From contig CAVVDT010000009.1 of the NCBI GenBank assembly GCA_963747005.1, forward strand, positions 1 through 64,000: 64,000 bases of DNA. The letters run 5' to 3'. The notes under the pieces are model-generated. The model searched no databases. It saw only the letters and a program-made list of their open reading frames with translations, and was not told the origin of the DNA. A program made the translations under genes and the position numbers. Positions 35,189 to 44,949 of this stretch are shown one piece after another; within the stretch, counting starts at the first letter, position 1; each line of letters begins with the position of its first letter. The stretch comes from CAVVDT01 sp963747005. GTDB taxonomy: Bacteria > Pseudomonadota > Alphaproteobacteria > Rhizobiales > Aestuariivirgaceae.

Positions 35189-37318
35189 GCGCAGCGCCGA
35201 CCGGAATCGAGGCGTTCTTCGAGCCGCGCGGGGTGGCCGTGATCGGTGCCTCGCGCAGTGCCGGCAAAGCCGGCTATCAGCAAGTGTTGAACCTCAAGCG
35301 CGGCTATCTCGGCGGCCTGTATCCCGTCAATCCCAAGGCCGCGGATATCTGCGGTGTCCCGGCCTTTGCATCCCTCGACGATATTCCTGGGCCTGTAGAC
35401 TTGGCGATCGTGCTCCTGCCGGCGGAGTTCGTACCCAAAGCGGTGGGGGCCAGCGTTAAGCGTAACGTCCCCGCGGTGCTCATCGCTTCGGCCGGGTTTG
35501 CCGAGGCGGGAGCCCGCGGTCGACAGCTTCAGGAGGAGTGTCTCGCTCTCAGCAGCGGCACCAGCACCCGATTGTGGGGACCCAACTGCAATGGCCTCGT
35601 TAACACCGACAACAACTTATTGGCCTCTTTTGTGGATCTACCGCTCGTGCGCAAGGGTGGGGTCGCTATTGTCAGCCAGACCGGGATATTCGCGGCAGCC
35701 TTCCTCAACCAGCTCATGGAACAGGAGGACTTTGGCGTCAGCAAGGTCGCAACACTGGGCAACGCTGCGGACGTCGATGTCCTTGCTGTGCTCGAGTACC
35801 TTGCTGGGGACCCCGCGACGCACCTCAATCGCTCTGCACCTCGAAGGCGTTCGGGATGGGGCTAGGTTCGTTCGCTTTTGCCGTGAGCTGACGCGGCTAA
35901 AGCCGGTGGTCGCGCTAGCGGCAGGCCAAACCGCGGCTGGCGCTCGGGCAAGCCTGAGCCACACCGCCAATCTGGCTGCCGAGGGGCGGATCATGCGCGG
36001 CGCCTTGCGGCAGGCGGGTATCATCGAAGTCACAGACTTTACTGATCTGGTTGAGATGGCCGACGGTCTCGCCACGCTTGGCTCCAGTGGTGTCGCGCGG
36101 CGTGTCGCCGTGATGACCACCACGGGCGGTGCTGGTGTGGTAGCGGCTGACCGGATTGCGCGCGCCGGGCTTGACCTCGCCGTACTGTCGCCAGGCGCCG
36201 AGCAAACCCTCGCGAACTTCGAACCTATGACTGCCGGCGCTACAAACCCGCTCGATATCTGGCCAGCGATGCAGCGCCATGGCACGGAGAAGGCGGTCGC
36301 GGATATTGCCGGGACTGTGATGGCCGACCCGGCGGTCGATGCCGGGTTGCTCATCATGGGTGCCTTCAGCGGCGGCGGCCAGGATTTCGATCCGGCGTGC
36401 CTTGCACCAGTGGTGGCGCTTCATCGCAAGCCCATTTCTGCATGGCTTTACGGCTCGCAACAATATCTAGGGCCCTGGAGTTGCGGGTTGCGCCAGGTCG
36501 GTGTCCCCGCATGTCGTAGCATTGGCACCGCAGTGGCCCTGCTGGCCGCGATCGACCGCATTGCATTGAGCCGCCGACACCGGACTGTCCGATCATGCGC
36601 CTCGGCACTCGATATCGAGACGGCCGCTCATGTACTCGCCGATGCCCGACAGCGTGGCGAGACTGTGCTAACAGAGCCTTCGGCCCACCGCTTCCTGCGC
36701 AGCCTGGGCATCGCAAGTCCGATTTCGGAACTTGCGAAGGACTCCGACGCGGCGGTGTTCGCCGCTCGGCGCCTGGGCTCAAGCGTTGCGCTCAAGATCG
36801 TCTCGCCATACATCATGCATAAAACCGACGTCGGTGGGGTCGTGATTGGGGTGCAGGGTGATGAAGAGGTTCGTGCCGCCTGTCAGCGCATCCGTGCTGC
36901 GGTCGCGAATGCTCGTCCTGATGCCCCGATCGAAGGCATATTGGTGCAAGAGATGGTGACTAACGGCCGCGAGGTCGTTGTCGGGCTGACCACGACGCCT
37001 CAGTTTGGACAGGTCCTTATGGTCGGTTTAGGCGGGATCTTTGTCGAGAGCATCGCGCAGGTCGCCTTCGGCGTTTCACCAATCGACGCGACCGATGCTG
37101 AGCGGATGATCGAGGAGAGCGGCGTCGGGCAACTGCTCGATTTCCATCGAGGCGGACCGGCTGGCGATCGGGTTGCACTGGTCGATATCCTGATCCGCCT
37201 GTCCGACCTTACCGAGGCCGGGCTCGGGATCGAGCAGATGGAAATTAATCCGCTGCTTGTCCTCGATACAGGCAAAGGGGCGCGCGCCGTCGACGCCGTC
37301 ATAGCATTGCGGCAATGA
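35185..37318 (+). pseudogene. ADP-forming acyl-CoA synthetase, one frameshift
   Basis: The intact form would be about 710 residues. Domain 1 binds CoA (FEPRGVAVIGASRSAGKAGY), followed by a ligase domain with the phosphohistidine region and an ATP-grasp domain (LKIVSPYIMHKTDVGGVV; MEINPLLV near the end). The frame changes near 35820, between LEYLAGDPAT and TSIALHLEGV. Such enzymes make acyl-CoA with ATP to ADP + Pi and are common in aromatic, acyl and terpenoid catabolism. If the shift is real the enzyme is lost, leaving the AMP-forming synthetase at 38407 to do its job. Confidence 0.88.
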
Positions 37319-37356
37319 CGACTGCCATGCATCCAACCGACACCCCCAAGTCTGGA

Positions 37357-38257
37357 TCAGCCTCGCGGTTTGATGTGGTCAAACTTGCTGACTTCGCAAT
37401 CCAGGCTGGCGATCAGGCGCGGAAGCGGCAACGCCTGGCGCGAGGCGTGGACCACCCACAACTCGATGGCTGGCAGAGGCGGCAGGGTTTCGACGATACA
37501 CAGTTCGCCGGCTGTGATTCGGTCGCAAAAAACGCTTGGTGGGAGAAGGCTGACACCCAGCCCGGAGATTGTGAACGACGCGATGGCGCTCAAGCTGTTG
37601 CACAGGTTGACTCGGTGCGGCTCCGCGTCGTTGCTGCGAAACCAGATATCCATCGGCTCATAGAGATTCGATTCTGGGGCGATGGAAATGATGGGGAGGC
37701 GCTCGAGCTCCTTGATCGCCAGCTTGCCACCAACAAGCCGCAAGGCGGGAGTTGCCATTCAGCAATATCGAATACCGCCCAGATAATCCGCGGTCAATCT
37801 GGAGCTCTGCACGGGCCCCGGAAGCATGATGAGTTCAAGCTTACCACCTTCGAACCTCTGCCAGAGATTTGCTGTGAGATCGACATCGAGCTCAATGATG
37901 ACAGCCGGGAAACACTCGTTGATTTGGGAGACCACACTTGGCAGCCACGTCAGCGCGATACTGTCAGTTACGCCAACTCTGATCCGTCCGGACATGAGCT
38001 GATCATCGCCCATTCAGGCCCGGATCTCGGTGGCAAGTGCCAGCATGCGCTCGGCATATTTCACGAGTTCCCACGCCTTAGGGCTCAGTTGCACCGATCG
38101 CTGCGTGCGATCGAACAGCTGAGCCCTCAGGGAGGACTTCGAGCTCGTGCACGCGCATCGAGATGGCTGGTTGGGTGGAGCTAAGCTTGCGTGCGGCGGC
38201 GCTGAAGCTGCCGAGACGGACGATCCAGTAGAATGTCTCGAGCTACTTGATGTTCAT
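37357..38257 (-). pseudogene. LysR-family regulator, decayed
   Basis: Read from ATG 38257: MNIK, TAG (38243-38245, where relatives have Gln, as in NIKQLETF), LETFYWIVRLGSFSAAARKL, a frameshift near 38130, then QLFDRTQRSVQLSPKAWE, TGA at 38014-38016, the substrate domain (MSGRIRVGVTDSIALTWLP), TGA at 37759-37761 before MATPALRL, and the C-terminal part. Two of the TGAs precede Met as a Trp codon would. It lies between the two acyl-CoA synthetase genes and probably once controlled them. Confidence 0.8.
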
Positions 38258-38281
38258 AGCAGTGGCTCAATGGCGAGACAG

Positions 38282-38329
38282 ATAAGCAAGGCTTATGACA
38301 TTCTTCGATGGTGCATCATGAATCATGAT
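38282..38329. promoter_or_regulatory. Two adjacent inverted repeats before the acyl-CoA synthetase
   Basis: ATAAGC-AAG-GCTTAT (38282-38296) and ATCATG-AAT-CATGAT (38315-38329) are both perfect. They lie in the divergent gap between the LysR pseudogene and the synthetase gene, where the LysR protein would bind. No terminator-like T run follows. Confidence 0.45.
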
Positions 38330-38406
38330 ATGTCAAACTGGCCGGAATTGGTGAAAGAAGGCCAAAATCCGCCATTCGCCGTCGATGATCGACTTGGCTC
38401 CGTGAC

Positions 38407-40062
38407 ATGACCGAAACCCTCGATCGCGCCCTTCTGGAAGGTGCGGGCTTTCAGTGGAGCTCGAGCCGAGGGCGCTATTATATCCCAATTCCGGATCGCG
38501 CCAATATCGCTGCCGACACGGTCGGCCGCCACGCCCAAGGTGCGCGTCGCGATCATCCTGCGCTGGTTTTCGAAGGAGAGGACGGCAGCGTCAAGAACTG
38601 GACTTTCGCCGAGCTAGACGATTTAGCGAACCGCTTCGCGGCAAGCCTCCGGGCACTTGGTGTATTGCCCGGAAGCCGCGTGGCCGTGCATACGGGTTCG
38701 CGGCCGGAAACGGCGATTGCGCATCTAGCGATCTACAAGCTCGGCGCGATCGCGGTGACACTATCTCAGCTCTACGGCCCGGACACGCTTGCGCACGTCC
38801 TCGGCCACAGCGGTGCAAGCGTAATAGTGACCCAGGGAACTATATGGCAGCGCTTCCGGCGAGAGAGCTTTCCCGCGCTAGAGCATCGCATCGTGATCGG
38901 CGCGGCCGCTCTCAATGAGCGCGAGTTCCGTCAATTGTGCGCCGAGCAGGGGCGGGTCGTGACCGCTGATACCGTGGCGAACGATCCGGCGTTACTGATG
39001 TACTCGTCGGGTTCGACGGGATTGCCGAAGGGGATCCTGCACGCGCACCGCATCCTGCATGCCTATTTGCCGACGGTACGACTTTTCTATGATCTCTCGA
39101 TGAATGACGCCGATGCCGTGTTCTGGACTCCGGCCGACTGGGCTTGGGTCGGCGGCTTACTCGATCTGCTCCTCCCGGCCTGGGCGCATGGCCAGACTGT
39201 TGTGACCACCGAGCACCGCTTCGATGCAGAATGGGCTTTCGGCTTTATGGGCCGACACCGGGTGACGCATAGCTTCATGACGCCGACAGCGCTGAAGCGG
39301 TTGGCCGAGATTGCAGAGCCACGACGGCGATGGCCACTCGCGCTTCGAGTCGTGTGCACCGGCGGCGAACCGCTGCCGGGCGAGACGCTGCGCTGGACGG
39401 AGGAGGACCTCGGCGTTGTCTGCAACGAGTTCTACGGCCTGACTGAATTCAATCACCTTGTTGGCAACTGCCGTCGGCTTTATCCGATCCGGCCTGGTTC
39501 GATGGGCAAGCCCTATCCTGGCCACGAGACTACGCTAGTGGACGAGGCCGGCAAACCGGTCATCCCCGGGGATGTCGGTGAGATCGTTGCACCGGCTGAT
39601 GACCCCACGCTGTTCCTGAGCTATTGGAAGCAACCCGGTGTAACGGACCGGCTGCGGCTCGGACCGTGGCTGCGAACCGGCGATCTCGCTCGCCAGGACG
39701 CGGATGGATACGTCTGGTATCAGGGCCGCAATGACGATCTGATCAAGAGCGCCGGCTACCGGATCGGTCCCGCCGAGGTCGAAGATTGTCTGGTGCGCCA
39801 TTCGGCTGTCGCTGAGGCGGCCGTGGTCGGTAGCCCGGACCCGGAGCGCGGAATGATCGTGAAAGCGTTCGTCCGCTTGTCCGCCGGGTTCGAGCCATCC
39901 GAGACGTTGGTCGAGTCATTGAAGGCTTACGTGAAGAGTAACCTAGCTGCTTACAAATATCCGCGCGCAATTGAGTTCGTAACTGAGTTTCCGCTGACCA
40001 GCTCTGGCAAGATCCGACGAGGCGAGCTGCGCCGGCGCGAAGCCGGAAGTGGCGAAGGTTAA
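38407..40062 (+). CDS. AMP-forming acyl-CoA synthetase (acetoacetyl/acetyl-CoA synthetase-like)
   Basis: This 551-residue ANL-superfamily enzyme has the AMP-binding motif YSSGSTGLPKGILHAH near residue 198, FYGLTEFNHLVGNC, and the C-terminal core GPWLRTGDLA, RNDDLIKSAGYRIGP and SSGKIRRGELRR with the catalytic Lys. It converts a carboxylic acid to its CoA thioester at the start of beta-oxidation or a related route. The next gene begins eight bases after its stop. The substrate is unknown. Confidence 0.9.
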   Translation: MTETLDRALLEGAGFQWSSSRGRYYIPIPDRANIAADTVGRHAQGARRDHPALVFEGEDGSVKNWTFAELDDLANRFAASLRALGVLPGSRVAVHTGSRPETAIAHLAIYKLGAIAVTLSQLYGPDTLAHVLGHSGASVIVTQGTIWQRFRRESFPALEHRIVIGAAALNEREFRQLCAEQGRVVTADTVANDPALLMYSSGSTGLPKGILHAHRILHAYLPTVRLFYDLSMNDADAVFWTPADWAWVGGLLDLLLPAWAHGQTVVTTEHRFDAEWAFGFMGRHRVTHSFMTPTALKRLAEIAEPRRRWPLALRVVCTGGEPLPGETLRWTEEDLGVVCNEFYGLTEFNHLVGNCRRLYPIRPGSMGKPYPGHETTLVDEAGKPVIPGDVGEIVAPADDPTLFLSYWKQPGVTDRLRLGPWLRTGDLARQDADGYVWYQGRNDDLIKSAGYRIGPAEVEDCLVRHSAVAEAAVVGSPDPERGMIVKAFVRLSAGFEPSETLVESLKAYVKSNLAAYKYPRAIEFVTEFPLTSSGKIRRGELRRREAGSGEG

Positions 40063-40069
40063 TGATGCT

Positions 40070-41239
40070 ATGAATGGCTGCGATGTCGTCGTGTGCGGGA
40101 TGGCGGTGATGCCATTCGGCCGGCATTTGGACTCCGCTCCCCGCGACTGGATCCGCAGGCTGGTGCCGGCGGCACTCATGGATGCTGGGCTCGAGCTGCG
40201 AGACATTGATGCTGTCGTCTTGGGCTGCGAGAGCGATCATCTGTCGCTGCAGCTATCTCCCGGCGCATTAATGGTCGACGAAGTCGGGCTGGTGCCCTGC
40301 CCAGTACTGCGGGTCGAGTGCGGGGGGGCGAGTGGCGCTGCCGCGGTCCGAACCGCCGTCATGCACCTGATGTCGGGCCAGCACCGCTGCGTGCTCGTGC
40401 TGGGCTTCGAGCATGCGGCCAGCCATCTTTCCGCCGCCGATGTGCGCCGCCTATACGGTCTCTCCTTCGACATGGACCTAGAGGGCATGGCCGGCGTCAC
40501 CCCAGTCGCGGTCTACGCATTGTCGGCCCGGATGTTCGAGACACGGTTCGGAGTGACGCGGCCGCAAATGGCCGCCGTCGCGGTGAAGAACCGAGCACAT
40601 GCCTTTGGCAATCCCTGGGCGCATCGACCGACATCCGTTACGCTTGACGAGGTACTGGCGGCGCCGATGATCAGCACGCCCTTTGGCCTCCTGGATTGCA
40701 GTCCGCTTAGTGACGGCGCCGCCGCGGTGGTCCTAATGCGGCTGCGGTCGGCCCCGGCCTCCGGACAGCCGCGAGCCGCGATCCGCGCCAGCGTATGCGC
40801 CAGCGACCGAGTCCGCCTCGGCGATCGCCCTGATCCCGGCTGGTTCGCCGGCAAGCAGGCGGCCGGGCGGGCGGCCTATGCCATGGCAGACATCGGGCCC
40901 GACCGAATCGATGTCGCGGAGATTTATGACGCGTTCACTGGTACTGAGCTGCAGGGCATAGCGGCCTATGGCTTGGCTCCCCCCGAGCAAGTCGGGGCGG
41001 CGATGGCAGCGTACGATTTCGGGGAAGCGGGCCGGTTGCCGGTTAATCTTTCCGGCGGGCTGCTCGGGCAAGGCGCCGCACCTGGCGCGGTCGGTATCGT
41101 CCAGATCGCCACCCTGGCGCAACTCCTGACTGGCCGCTACCACAGGCTGCCGCCGCGAGAATTGCGGTACGGCTTGGCCGACGCCCATGGCGGCGTGGCG
41201 ACAGTGACGATCGCTCATATCCTGGAGCGCGTCGAATGA
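40070..41239 (+). CDS. Thiolase-like protein, copy 2, lacking catalytic residues
   Basis: This 389-residue thiolase-fold protein has the core ECGGASGAAAVRTAVMHLM, NPWAHRPTSVTLDEVLAAPMI and VNLSGGLLGQGAAPGAVG. Two signature sites differ: the nucleophile Cys of CASG is Gly (CGGASG) and the His of GQGHPLGATG is Ala (GQGAAPGAVG). The protein is therefore unlikely to be a classical thiolase and may be an aldolase-type or scaffold subunit. It overlaps a DUF35 gene by four bases. A GTG at 40049 is an alternative start. Confidence 0.85.
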   Translation: MNGCDVVVCGMAVMPFGRHLDSAPRDWIRRLVPAALMDAGLELRDIDAVVLGCESDHLSLQLSPGALMVDEVGLVPCPVLRVECGGASGAAAVRTAVMHLMSGQHRCVLVLGFEHAASHLSAADVRRLYGLSFDMDLEGMAGVTPVAVYALSARMFETRFGVTRPQMAAVAVKNRAHAFGNPWAHRPTSVTLDEVLAAPMISTPFGLLDCSPLSDGAAAVVLMRLRSAPASGQPRAAIRASVCASDRVRLGDRPDPGWFAGKQAAGRAAYAMADIGPDRIDVAEIYDAFTGTELQGIAAYGLAPPEQVGAAMAAYDFGEAGRLPVNLSGGLLGQGAAPGAVGIVQIATLAQLLTGRYHRLPPRELRYGLADAHGGVATVTIAHILERVE

Positions 41240-41607
41240 TCACACTGGAGACCACATTCCGCTACCGCCATGCGTTCGGTGACCGGGAGCCGTATTTGGA
41301 CGGGCTACGCCAGGCGCGTGCGATGGCCAGCCGTTGTGCGGGTTGCGGCAAAGCCTGGTTTCCTCCGCAGCTTCACTGCTGCGGGCATATCGACTGGGTA
41401 GAACTGGCGGGCACCGGCACTGTTCGCGCGCTGACTGAAGGCGATGAATGCTGGGGCCTGATCGCGCTGGACGGTGCCTGCAATCTGGCCTTGGGGCGCG
41501 TTGAACGTGGGCTGCAGGAAGGCGCCCGGGTGCGCCTGACCGCACGTCCGATCTCCGGTGATCATCCCGCCGCAGCCGTCTGGTTCATCGCTACAGTGGA
41601 AACTTGA
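41236..41607 (+). CDS. DUF35 OB-fold/zinc-ribbon protein, partner of thiolase copy 2
   Basis: This is a 123-residue protein with a zinc ribbon (CAGCGKAWFPPQLHCCG) and an OB fold (LAGTGTVRALTEGD). Its start overlaps the preceding stop (ATGA), which supports a complex with thiolase copy 2. The second zinc-ligand pair is unusual (CCGH instead of CPxC). No gene follows before the IS481 element; about 190 bases hold nothing recognisable. Confidence 0.82.
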   Translation: MITLETTFRYRHAFGDREPYLDGLRQARAMASRCAGCGKAWFPPQLHCCGHIDWVELAGTGTVRALTEGDECWGLIALDGACNLALGRVERGLQEGARVRLTARPISGDHPAAAVWFIATVET

Positions 41608-41797
41608 AGAAGACGAAGCTGTGGTCCGGGAGCGCGAACATGCTGCTTCAGGTCATTGCGCTACTCCAATCGACCCTGGAGTAGGGGACAAGCGCGGCGT
41701 TCAATTCCTGGAACTTGGGCCACAGGATTTTGGCCAAAGGATATTGTCGATGAAGCTCCTCGGCGTCTTGATGATGATCGAGTGGCGGTGCATCGGC

Positions 41798-41803
41798 CCT
41801 AGG
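41798..41803 (+). repeat. Target-site duplication CCTAGG, left
   Basis: CCTAGG abuts the left end of the IS481-family element and is repeated at 42822-42827. IS481 is known to prefer NCTAGN targets with a 6-base duplication. Confidence 0.85.
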
Positions 41804-42765
41804 TGTTTAGTCCCGGCATTTGCTGGAGCGGATTGAGATTGAACCGTTCGGGCTGTGAGGTCCAGATCCTGCAGATGTATTCGTAGGGCGTAAGACCCTT
41901 GAGCGTTTTCAGACGACGGCCAAAGTTGTAGGCGCTGACGAAGTCGTCGAGATGCTGCCTGAGCTGCTGGTGGCTGTCGTAGTGGTAGCGCTGGACGGTG
42001 GCTTCCTTGATTGTCCGGTTCATTCTTTCGACCTGGCCGTTGGTCCATGGTTGATTGGGCTTGGTCAGGCGATGCTCGATGCCGTGACGCTGACAGGCGC
42101 GATCGAACGGATGCCCGCGCCACAGGGCGGTCGGACCTGATCGGTTCTTCGGCAGGTCGGCGAACTGGATGCCGTTGTCGGTCAGAACGATGTCGATCTT
42201 GTACGGGACGGCGGCCACCAGAGCGTCGAGGAACTCCCTTGCCGTAACCGTATTGGCCTTGTCGACGAGCCAGACGAAGGCAAACTTCGAGGTCCGATCG
42301 ATGGCGACATACAGGTAGAGCTTGCCTTCTTCCGTCCTGACCTCGGCGATATCGATGTGGAAGAAGCCGATCGGGTAGGCCTTGAACTTCTTCTTCGCCG
42401 GCTTGTCACCTTCGATATCGGGCAACCGGCCGATGCCATGGCGCTGCAGGCAACGGTGAAGCGATGACCGTGTCAGATGCGGGATCGTCGGCTGCAAGCG
42501 CATACAGGCAATCGTCGAGCGGAAGCAGGGTATGGCGGCGGAAGGCGACGATGATTGCTTCCTCCTCGACCGAAAGCACCGTCGACCTGGGTTCTTTCGG
42601 CCCCGTTGGGAGATCGGCGACCGACGATCGCTTCTTCCATTTGGCGACCGTCTTCTGATTGATCCCGTATCGCCGGGCGAGCGCCCTCAGGCTCTCTTGA
42701 CTATGTTGTATCGCTCGACGGACCGCCTCTGTCGTTGTGGCGCTGCCGTGAAGAACTTGGCCCAT
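41799..42765 (-). pseudogene. IS481-family transposase with a one-base frameshift
   Basis: The N-terminal part (MGQVLHGSATTTEAVRRAIQ; RYGINQKTVAKWKKR) and the C-terminal integrase core (HIDIAEVRTEEGKLYLYVAIDRTSK; VLTDNGIQF; GQVERMNRTIKEA, here given as separate short motifs) lie in different frames. The shift is near 42500, where CTTGCAG stands for CTGCAG and LPLDDCLYAL should run on to QPTIPHL. The stop TAG (41799-41801) is inside the CCTAGG target duplication. Without the extra base the protein would be about 320 residues. Confidence 0.88.
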
Positions 42766-42821
42766 AGCGCATCCTTCCATTCCGTCGAGAAGAGTGCACC
42801 ATCAAAACCCGGGATCAAACA
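41804..42821 (-). mobile_element. IS481-family insertion sequence with terminal inverted repeats
   Basis: The element is 1018 bases long. Its ends read TGTTTAGTCCCGG and, on the other strand, TGTTTGATCCCGG, and CCTAGG flanks both. Its transposase gene is frameshifted, so it can move only if the shift is an error or if another copy helps. Confidence 0.88.
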
Positions 42822-42827
42822 CCTAGG
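42822..42827 (+). repeat. Target-site duplication CCTAGG, right
   Basis: This is the second copy of the 6-base duplication, next to the right end of the IS481-family element. Confidence 0.85.
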
Positions 42828-42882
42828 ACTCTGAGAAAGTCTTCTTGCAACAAAGCGTTATCAGATGTGGAAACGGGATCCG

Positions 42883-43107
42883 ATGCAAACACACTGTATC
42901 TCCGGTCAGTTCGATTTTGAAGGCTTTGATGGCCACCGTGTGGTGGCGGCATTCGACGGCGGCGCGATCACCTCGGATGCCGGTGCCTTGCTACTGCACC
43001 ACACCGACAAGGCGGTCAGCCTGTTCGATCGGGTCGCGGCCTACTTCAGCGACCAACGCAATCCGGGCCTGTGCATGCGCTGCGGAACATGTTATAAGCC
43101 GACGTAG
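42883..43107 (+). pseudogene. IS1380-family transposase N-terminal fragment
   Basis: The frame starts MQTHCISGQFDFEGF and has FDGGAITSDAGALLLHHTDK and LFDRVAAYFSDQRNP, the typical IS1380 beginning (normally about 450 residues). It breaks off after 60 or so codons into unrelated residues (CMRCGTCYKPT). Confidence 0.8.
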
Positions 43108-43268
43108 TTGGCGCCCAAGCGTAAGCCCTTCTTTACAAGAGCGGTAGTTTTTTCGCCGTTTACATTGCTCTGACAGAACATAATTCTGCAGCCAGTCGTC
43201 CCTTTCGATCGATGGTTCACATGTCCGAGTTGGACGGGACGAACAGAAACGAAAAAGGGAGAAGATCA

Positions 43269-44308
43269 ATGAGCAAATTCACTCTTGTGAAAACGGTCGT
43301 GGTGGCGGCCGCGGCAGCACTGGCCTTGGCGATGCCGCTCGAAACGGCATCGGCCGCCGATGAGCCAGGCGCCGGGAAGACCGTCCATATGGCGCGTGCT
43401 ACTTGGGACACAGGCTGGTTCCAGGCGGAGATTTATAAGCAGCTGTTTGAAAAGCTCGGCTATACCGTGCCGACATTGACGACACTCGACAACCCGCCCT
43501 TCTATTTGGCCGTTGGCCAAGGTGATGTGGATCTCTGGGTAAACGGCCGCTTTCCACTACACAATACTTACAAGAAGGCATTTGAGCCCGGTGCGGAGCT
43601 CATCGGCTACGTCGCTAAAGGCACACCATCGGGCTATCTGATCGACAAGAAAACCGCCGACAAGTACCATATCAAGTATCTGGAGGACATGAAGAAGCCG
43701 GAGATCCGCAAGTTGTTCGATACGAACGGTGACGGCAAGGCGAACATGGTCGGCTGCCCGCCCGGCTGGGGTTGCGAGAAGCTCATCGACTACCAGGTGA
43801 AGGCCTATGGTTTGGAAAGCGACGTCGACATTATCAAAGCTGCCTATTCTGCCGGTATGGCCGATGCGCTCGGTCGCTACAAGAACGGGGAGCCGATCTT
43901 CTTCTACACCTGGACGCCGAACTGGACCGTCGGTCTCTTAAAGCCTGGAAAGGACGTCGTCTGGCTCCAGGTCAAGGATGTCAAGCTGCCGCCCGACCAG
44001 GCGGGCCTCGAGGCCGCAGCCATGGTGACGGACGTCGAGGGTTGCCCGATAATCCCTGCGTGCTGGGCGTAGCCGCGGGTAGCATCCGTCCGGTAGCTAA
44101 TGTCAAGTTTCTGAAGGCCAACCCGGCCATCGAGACACTACTCAAGGAAGTCAGCTTGCCGCTGTCGGACATCTCCGCGCAGAACGCTGAGATGAACAAG
44201 GGTGCCGACAAGGCGTCCGACTTGAAGAAGCAGGCCGCCGAATGGATCAAAGCCAATACCGACAAGGTCGACAAGTGGCTCGAAGACGCGCGCGCAGCGG
44301 CAAACTAA
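43269..44308 (+). pseudogene. Glycine-betaine/proline-type ABC binding protein (ProX-like), frameshifted
   Basis: The full frame would be about 345 residues with a signal peptide (MSKFTLVKTVVVAAAAALAL...ASAAD), then KTVHMARATWDTGWFQAEIY, DLWVNGRFPLHN and FYTWTPNWTVGLLKPG. Near 44047 one base is missing: EGCP should be followed by DNPCVLG, which occurs in the other frame, and the gene then continues with IRPVANVKFLKANPAIE to AAAN. As read, the product stops after PACWA, losing about 80 residues. It precedes the ATPase and permease genes of the same system. Confidence 0.85.
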
Positions 44309-44540
44309 TATCCGCCAAACTCTCTACTCAGCTCAACAGCGTCGAAAGTCCTTGCGTAACTCGTTGCTTATACTAGACGCATGAATTTAGCGACTTGATG
44401 ACGAGGTTCCGACTTTTATTGTAACCGGAAGCTTGGTGTTGAGCGATCATTGAAAGGCGGTCGTGTAGGCTAATTATTGTCAGCTAGGCACCTCGAAAAA
44501 TAACGCTTCCGATTTTTTTCGCAAATCAGAATTCAACCCC

Positions 44541-44894
44541 GTGGATGCGATAGCGGGAGGTGGTCACGGGCAGCCAAGGTTTTTCGGTTTGGGCCGCCGG
44601 TACGAAGGTTTCGATGCCAAGAACGATCCGCTGACGGCGGTTGTCGCCGCGGAGCCGTTCGAGATGTTCCTGCCGAAGTTGAGAGCGGTGCTCGTTGCGG
44701 GTGGATTGCGCGCGGGCGCTGCGGAGCGCAAGAGCACCGCCGTGCGCAAGCCTTGGGACGAAGTTATGATGTTCAAGGCGCTGAGCTATTTGAAGTCATC
44801 GGTGGAATGCCCACAGGAGGTCATAACGGCAATATGCTTACGCGCATACTCGACATTTAGAGCCCTGAGGAATATTACGGGTTGCACGTCTTGA
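44541..44894 (+). pseudogene. IS5-family transposase N-terminal fragment (second type)
   Basis: The frame contains YEGFDAKNDPLTAV, FEMFLPKLRAVLVAGGLR and ERKSTAVRKPWDEVMMFKAL, the start of an IS5/IS1182-like transposase. After about 80 codons the reading is unrelated. It sits between the ProX-like gene and its ATPase, so it interrupts the operon. Confidence 0.65.
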
Positions 44895-44949
44895 TGTCGT
44901 GTTTTCTTCAGACCGTAGGTATTGGTGTGTCTCAGGTGGGAATTGTTTC

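Noticed and set aside
32663..38257. Alternative genetic code with TGA as Trp
   Set aside because: TGA ends many intact genes here (ATGA overlaps in nar, NO and thiolase operons); the TGAs at Trp positions are limited to genes with other damage.
41608..41797. Search for a further gene or IS relic after the second DUF35 gene
   Set aside because: Both strands give only short frames; no known protein family was recognised.
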